DNA of 64,000 nt from Flavobacterium sp. LC2016-13 (GTDB lineage: Bacteria > Bacteroidota > Bacteroidia > Flavobacteriales > Flavobacteriaceae), in contig NZ_WMDQ01000002.1 of NCBI RefSeq assembly GCF_009707955.1, positions 496,001-560,000 on the forward strand, given 5' to 3'. The notes beneath the pieces were generated by a model. That model had not been told where the DNA came from. It searched no databases and worked only from the letters and a program-made list of their open reading frames with translations. The position numbers and the translations under genes are program-made. Shown here piece by piece: positions 60,041-64,000 of this stretch (positions within the stretch are counted from its first letter, which is position 1; every line of letters starts with the position of its first letter).

Positions 60041-60084
60041 AACACAAAATTGTCTTAGAATTTAAACTAAGACAATTTTGTGTT
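60041..60084. terminator. Perfect 18-bp-stem bidirectional terminator overlapping a coding end
   Basis: AACACAAAATTGTCTTAG pairs exactly with 60067-60084 around an 8-base loop. It separates convergent genes and overlaps the last seven codons plus the stop of the response regulator gene. Confidence 0.85.
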
Positions 60085-60706
60085 TTATAGCATAAAGTAC
60101 CAATCCAATTCTGGTTTTTATTTCGAGTTTATCAAATAAAGATTCGCGATAACCATCTATCGTTTTGGGGCTTAAACACATTTCTGAAGCAATTTCCTTG
60201 TATGTTTTTTCAGTGCAGGCATGTTTTATAAAAACGATTTCTTTTTCTTTTAAATTGATTTTTTTAGAATCGTCATTGGCTTTTTTAACCAACATTCCAG
60301 ACACTAATTCAGTAAAATAAAAACCTTTTTCAATTACAGATTCAATAGCATCTCTAAATATTTCCGGCGAAGTATCTTTCAATAAATAACCTTTGGCGCC
60401 GCTGGTAATCATTTTTATGATCACTTCTTCATCATCATTTACAGATAACGCAATAACTTTGAGTTCCGGCATATTTTCTTTAATCCATTTCATGGTGCTA
60501 ATGCCATCCAAAACAGGCATATTAACATCTAATAAAATTAAATCAACTTCGGTATCAATATTTTCTTGTAAGTACGAAATAAATACTTTGCCATTCTCGA
60601 AGCGATTAATGACTTCAAAATCTTTAAAACTATTGATCAAAAGCTCCAGCGATTGCGAGAACAGCGAGTGATCATCTACAATAATAATTTTGTTTTTAGG
60701 TTTCAT
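60062..60706 (-). CDS. NarL/FixJ-type response regulator
   Basis: 214 aa. Receiver domain with IIIVDDHSLFSQSLELLINS, the phospho-acceptor in LILLDVNMPVLDGIST and Lys in KGYLLKDTSP. A LuxR HTH follows (LNLKEKEIVFIKHACTEKTY, then LSPKTIDGYRESLFDKLEIK). Its start overlaps the histidine kinase stop by 11 bases, so the two are cotranslated. DNA targets unknown. Confidence 0.94.
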   Translation of the reverse strand: MKPKNKIIIVDDHSLFSQSLELLINSFKDFEVINRFENGKVFISYLQENIDTEVDLILLDVNMPVLDGISTMKWIKENMPELKVIALSVNDDEEVIIKMITSGAKGYLLKDTSPEIFRDAIESVIEKGFYFTELVSGMLVKKANDDSKKINLKEKEIVFIKHACTEKTYKEIASEMCLSPKTIDGYRESLFDKLEIKTRIGLVLYAIKHKIVLV

Positions 60707-61481
60707 CAGGTTTGGTTAAAGGGTATTCTAAGGTTACAGTTGTTCCGGATGCATCTGATTGCATAATTAATGTAGCTCCAATTAATTTAGCTCTTAATTT
60801 CATATTGTTTAATCCGAGGCCTGAATTTATCTTCTGCGGATCATAACCAATTCCAAAATCTTTAAATTTTAAACAAAAAAGTTTTTTGGTTGTTTTAATA
60901 TTCACTTCAAACATATCACTATGCGAATGTTTAAGGCTATTGTGTAAAGTTTCCTGAAAAATGCGATAAATAAACAAATCGTGTTCCTGATTAATTTCAG
61001 GCATTTCTCCGGAAAGGGTATACTTATATTCGATTTTTTTAAGCTTTTTTATGCGCTCTAAATCTTGTTTTATGGCTTGTATAAAATTGCTTTGCAGTAA
61101 GTTGTCTTTATTTACAATTCGGGATAAAATTCTGATTTCATCAAGAGATTTAGCTAAAATTTCTTTTAAATCAATTAATTCATTTCCCTGAACGGCTTTT
61201 CCGCTATTAATGTACATGTTGAGCTGCATAATTCCAACAGATACAATTTGCCCAATATTGTCATGCAGTTCCTTGCTGATTTCAGAAAGCGTCTGATCTT
61301 TAATTTCAATTCTGGTTTTAATCAATTCGGATTGAAAGTAAAGTTCGGCTTCCATTTTTTCTACAAGATAATTATTTTTTTTCTTCAAAAAATAAAAGAA
61401 TATCACGAGTACAGTTACCAGTAAAGTCAAGAAAACAATACCTAACGAAATGACTAATAATTGTATTTCTTTTCGCTCCAT
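60696..61481 (-). CDS. Sensor histidine kinase (HisKA_3/HPK7 type)
   Basis: 261 aa from ATG 61481. One N-terminal membrane segment (LLVISLGIVFLTLLVTVLVI), a dimerisation helix with phospho-His in ELHDNIGQIVSVGIMQLN, and the ATPase G box GLGLNNMKLRAKLIGA. No extracellular sensor domain, so it may sense through the upstream membrane protein, whose gene overlaps its start by 28 bases. Partner of the NarL-type regulator. Confidence 0.92.
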   Translation of the reverse strand: MERKEIQLLVISLGIVFLTLLVTVLVIFFYFLKKKNNYLVEKMEAELYFQSELIKTRIEIKDQTLSEISKELHDNIGQIVSVGIMQLNMYINSGKAVQGNELIDLKEILAKSLDEIRILSRIVNKDNLLQSNFIQAIKQDLERIKKLKKIEYKYTLSGEMPEINQEHDLFIYRIFQETLHNSLKHSHSDMFEVNIKTTKKLFCLKFKDFGIGYDPQKINSGLGLNNMKLRAKLIGATLIMQSDASGTTVTLEYPLTKPDET

Positions 61482-62101
61482 ATAAATCCAATAATAAAGC
61501 AACTGTGCATTAAAAAATTTAAAAGAAACAATACCAGGCTTAATACTGATTCATCTTGTTTGATTAAAAACCATTTTAGGGCAAGCATAAAAGGCAAAAA
61601 AGGAACGTGAAATAATAATATGCCTAATATGTACCAGAAAAAAACAGATTTTTTAAAATTCAATATTTTGTCTGAATTGAAAATCTCGACCAAATATAAG
61701 CAAGATAATATCATAACCGCAAGTACACCTACGGCAAAACTGTAAATGAATGATTTATTAATGTTTTCTTTGAAATAAATAACATTTAGAAAAAAAGAAA
61801 ATACAAACAAAACTAAAAAGAGAATGGCTGATATTTTGTTACTCTGTTTGATTAAAACACTCCTGATTATTAATATATAAGCCGAAAAACTAACGAGCAT
61901 ATAGCAGTTATAAACATAATAGTTTAATAAACCGGTCCAGTACGTAAAGTAATAGCCAATAATTTCAGTCAGTATCGAAAACCAAATTAAAATAACTAAA
62001 AATTTAGCTTTTTTACCAGGAAGTTTGTGTGACGAAATCAAACCAATAATTCCTGATAATAAAGCTAAATAGATAATATAAGATCTTAAAAATTCAAACA
62101 T
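61454..62101 (-). CDS. Multi-pass membrane protein, possible sensor partner
   Basis: 215 aa with about six or seven hydrophobic helices (YIIYLALLSGIIGLISSHKL, FLVILIWFSILTEIIGYYFT, YVYNCYMLVSFSAYILIIRS and others). No known domain. Position in the operon before the histidine kinase, with a 28-base overlap, suggests that it forms the sensing subunit of this two-component system. Confidence 0.8.
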   Translation of the reverse strand: MFEFLRSYIIYLALLSGIIGLISSHKLPGKKAKFLVILIWFSILTEIIGYYFTYWTGLLNYYVYNCYMLVSFSAYILIIRSVLIKQSNKISAILFLVLFVFSFFLNVIYFKENINKSFIYSFAVGVLAVMILSCLYLVEIFNSDKILNFKKSVFFWYILGILLFHVPFLPFMLALKWFLIKQDESVLSLVLFLLNFLMHSCFIIGFIWSEKKYNY

Positions 62102-62107
62102 AATTTT

Positions 62108-62551
62108 TTAATAGATTAAACTTGGTGGTCTGCCAATATTTCCATAATTCATAGGATCAAGACTTTGTATATCGACAGTTTCTTCTTCTTGCTCTTCAAC
62201 CAAAGCAAAACTTTGAACTTTAGGCGTTTTTGATTTTACTTTTTTTCCGGTTGGAACCAAAAATAAAGTGGTTAATCCTGCTTTTTCTCCGTGTTTTTCA
62301 TCATCCGGATAAACTCCAAAATAAAAACGAATACCATCAACAGCATATCCATCTTCAGCTCCTTTTGTTTTTGCGTAATGAATGTATTTTTCTAATTCTT
62401 CTATAGAATACCAAATGGCATTTGCATCTTCTTTTTCAACAGACTTTGCTTTTAGATTATTAGTCTGTTTTTTATTGTTGTAATTCAGATTTAGCTGTTT
62501 AGCAAATTCTTTTGTAATTAACTGATTTGGTTTTGCGGGAGGGTTTTTCAT
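62108..62551 (-). CDS. Hypothetical protein
   Basis: 147 aa, cytoplasmic. Features: LITKEFAKQLNLNYNNKKQT, DANAIWYSIEELEKYIHYAK, VDGIRFYFGVYPDDEKHGEK and GLTTLFLVPTGKKVK. A compact alpha/beta protein family common in Flavobacteria, not named here. First gene of the four-gene operon, six bases before the membrane protein. Confidence 0.75.
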   Translation of the reverse strand: MKNPPAKPNQLITKEFAKQLNLNYNNKKQTNNLKAKSVEKEDANAIWYSIEELEKYIHYAKTKGAEDGYAVDGIRFYFGVYPDDEKHGEKAGLTTLFLVPTGKKVKSKTPKVQSFALVEEQEEETVDIQSLDPMNYGNIGRPPSLIY

Positions 62552-62851
62552 GATTGTAGTTTGATTATGGTTAAAAGTTTAGTTAACAAATATTTTTTTA
62601 AATATTTTGGGCAAAATTATTTTAAAGCTTTGATTGATACAAGGGTGAAATCACCCTTTTTTTTAGGGTAAATTTATTTGAAAAAATGGGTTAAAATACT
62701 ATTTTATACTATTTTATAAAAAATCATTTTTGCATTGTTCATTTTATAAATTTAAACGAATAAATAAATATGAAAAACCTTTGTAATGTTTGATCGAATG
62801 AATTTTCAAGAAAAAAATGAACATCAAGTCAATGTTTTATCTAACAAACGC

Positions 62852-62944
62852 AAAGTTCGCGAAGGCTTGCGTAAAGAAAGTAAATTTTTACAAACTTAAA
62901 GTCGCCAAAATTTAAAAAATCTTACGAAACCCTTCGCGAACTTT
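62852..62944. repeat. 14-bp inverted repeat (small dispersed element)
   Basis: AAAGTTCGCGAAGG (62852-62865) and its exact reverse complement CCTTCGCGAACTTT (62931-62944), 65 bases apart. GC-rich in an AT-rich spacer. Confidence 0.6.
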
Positions 62945-63001
62945 CCGGCACAATTAGATTCAAAATAGGGGAGTCTGAAACTTAAAAACTATAAAAAAAC
63001 A

Positions 63002-63034
63002 AAACCCGACAGATTCTAAAAATCTGTCGGGTTT
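63002..63034 (-). terminator. Terminator of pheT
   Basis: AAACCCGACAGATT / AATCTGTCGGGTTT with a five-base loop; read on the minus strand it is followed by a T-run about 25 bases after the pheT stop. Confidence 0.9.
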
Positions 63035-63056
63035 GATGTTTTATAAAAATAAGGTT

Positions 63057-64000
63057 TTATCTTAAACTTGCTCCAAGTTCAGTCTCAAAAGTTTGTTGCA
63101 ATTTCGACATGATTTTATCAATTTGAGCATCTGTAAGCGTTTTTGAATTATCCTGAATCGTAAAACTTAACGCATAAGATTTTTTGCCTTTCGGAAGTTT
63201 TTCACCTTCGTAAACATCAAATAAATTAACGTCTTTCAACAGCACTTTCTCTGTTTGTTTGGCCAGGTTATAAATACTTTCGTAAGATGTATTATGATCA
63301 ATCAATAAAGCTAAATCTCTACGAACTTCCGGATATTTAGGAATTTCAGAATATTTGATTTTCCCTGTAATAATTTTTAAAACCAAATCCCAGTTGAAAT
63401 CAGCAAAATAAACATCTTGTTTAATACCGAAATGTTTCAATATTGGTTTTTTAACAACTCCCATTTCAACTAATGTATCGTTGTTATAACAAATTGAAGT
63501 TCCTTCAGAAAAAATATCGGATTGCACAGGCGCATTCGAAATCTTTTCAATTCCTAAACGATTTAAAATTGCCGTAACATATCCTTTTAATAAAAAGAAA
63601 TCAGTTGATTTTTGAGAATTTGTCCAGCTTTCTTTATTTCTGTTTCCGGAAATAGATAAAGTCAAATGTTTATGTTCTTCATAACCATTTAAATATTTAT
63701 GGTACGATTTTCCAAATTCAAACAATTTCAAATCTGAATTTCTTCGGTTGATATTATAAGAAATCGCTTCTAGTGCAGAAAACAACAAAGACTGACGCAT
63801 TGTCGATAAATCACTGCTTAAAGGATTTAACATCGTAACATTATGTTCTTCTTTTAAAACAGCCGATAGTTTTGTATAAGCAGCTGTTGTTAGAGAATTT
63901 GCCATCATTTCATGAAAACCTTGCGAGTTCAATTGTGATGCAATTACATTTTGCACTTTATAATCTTCTGTTCTTGGCGAATTAGAAACGGTTGCATTAA
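63057..64000 (-). CDS. pheT: Phenylalanine-tRNA ligase beta subunit, C-terminal part (cut by window end)
   Basis: The frame stays open to the window end, so only about 314 C-terminal codons are seen; the GTG at 63956 is internal. Visible parts: GFHEMMANSLTTAAYTKLSA, LNPLSSDLSTMRQSLLFSAL, RRNSDLKLFEFGKSYHKYLN from the catalytic-like core, and the C-terminal FDX-ACB anticodon-binding domain (YPEVRRDLALLIDHNTSYES to TDAQIDKIMSKLQQTFETEL). Together with PheS it charges tRNA-Phe. A strong terminator follows. Confidence 0.95.
   Translation of the reverse strand, partial: NATVSNSPRTEDYKVQNVIASQLNSQGFHEMMANSLTTAAYTKLSAVLKEEHNVTMLNPLSSDLSTMRQSLLFSALEAISYNINRRNSDLKLFEFGKSYHKYLNGYEEHKHLTLSISGNRNKESWTNSQKSTDFFLLKGYVTAILNRLGIEKISNAPVQSDIFSEGTSICYNNDTLVEMGVVKKPILKHFGIKQDVYFADFNWDLVLKIITGKIKYSEIPKYPEVRRDLALLIDHNTSYESIYNLAKQTEKVLLKDVNLFDVYEGEKLPKGKKSYALSFTIQDNSKTLTDAQIDKIMSKLQQTFETELGASLR

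Larger units (their letters stand above)
62552..63056. other. Long spacer with an inverted repeat and pheT terminator
   Basis: No gene is supported. It contains the 14-bp inverted repeat 62852-62865/62931-62944, a region of simple AT sequence, and the pheT terminator. A 37-codon frame at 62786-62899 overlaps the repeat and is not supported. Confidence 0.55.

Noticed and set aside
62786..62899. 37-codon ORF in the pheT spacer
   Set aside because: Overlaps an arm of the inverted repeat, has no context and no recognised motif.

Overview
The window looks like a chromosomal segment of a Flavobacterium-type Bacteroidota. It is AT-rich, its genes lack Shine-Dalgarno sequences, several starts sit behind TTG-N19..21-TAnnTTTG promoters, lipoproteins are abundant, and a SusC/SusD pair is present. 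All calls come from reading the sequence; no database search was run.

Layout. (1) 1-8.1 kb: polysaccharide utilisation locus with the end of one SusD-like gene, a complete SusC/SusD pair and a secreted lyase-like lipoprotein (PL14-type fold proposed). The SusC and lyase genes share a 58-base upstream block. (2) 8.1-21.1 kb: hypothetical lipoproteins, a TonB-C protein, a Tat-exported aldo/keto reductase, PRC-barrel and NTF2-like proteins, a frameshifted SDR opposite an HxlR regulator, DUF1826-like and MEDS proteins, a TruC-type pseudouridine synthase and a secreted amidohydrolase. (3) 21.1-29.2 kb: a defence-like island, rich in repeats and very AT-rich, with a RelA/SpoT synthetase, a SEFIR protein and an AAA ATPase/RloB pair of AbiL type. 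A 217-base MITE-like element and REP-like repeats lie between these genes.

(4) 29.7-34.3 kb: the most unusual block. It holds an E1/ThiF-like enzyme, then a PAS-LuxR regulator transcribed away from a run of three genes: a FeeM/LuxI-fold GNAT acyltransferase, an 86-aa NHLP (nitrile-hydratase-like leader) peptide and an HEFTH metalloprotease-like protein. A 66-base direct repeat brackets the block. I propose an undescribed acylated-RiPP or signal system. (5) 34.3-38.9 kb: an SDR, a small ORF with six consecutive Cys codons overlapping a phytanoyl-CoA-dioxygenase-like gene, a 49-codon basic peptide gene overlapping a CDP-alcohol phosphotransferase, a GtrA protein and a DUF4833 protein. This is probably a lipid-modification locus. 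(6) 38.9-46.9 kb: a RAYT transposase between inverted REP sequences, a GNAT, a receiver-only regulator, a second copy of the XRE gene, Crp/Fnr plus NmrA-like genes, a DUF1254/DUF1214 protein and a nitroreductase.

(7) 46.9-51 kb: MesX (DUF1852) and MesD folate-independent methionine synthase, an SBF-like transporter and an Lrp/AsnC regulator, with a palindromic operator-like array upstream. (8) 51-56 kb: NmrA and MDR oxidoreductases, AraC and HxlR regulators, and an EthD protein with a clear promoter and operator. Four dispersed repeats (44.0, 46.0, 51.3 and 55.8 kb) carry a terminator hairpin fused to a tail of the tRNA-Arg(ACG) gene found at 58.5 kb. (9) 58.5-64 kb: tRNA-Arg, apt, a lipoprotein, a four-gene two-component operon and the 3' end of pheT.
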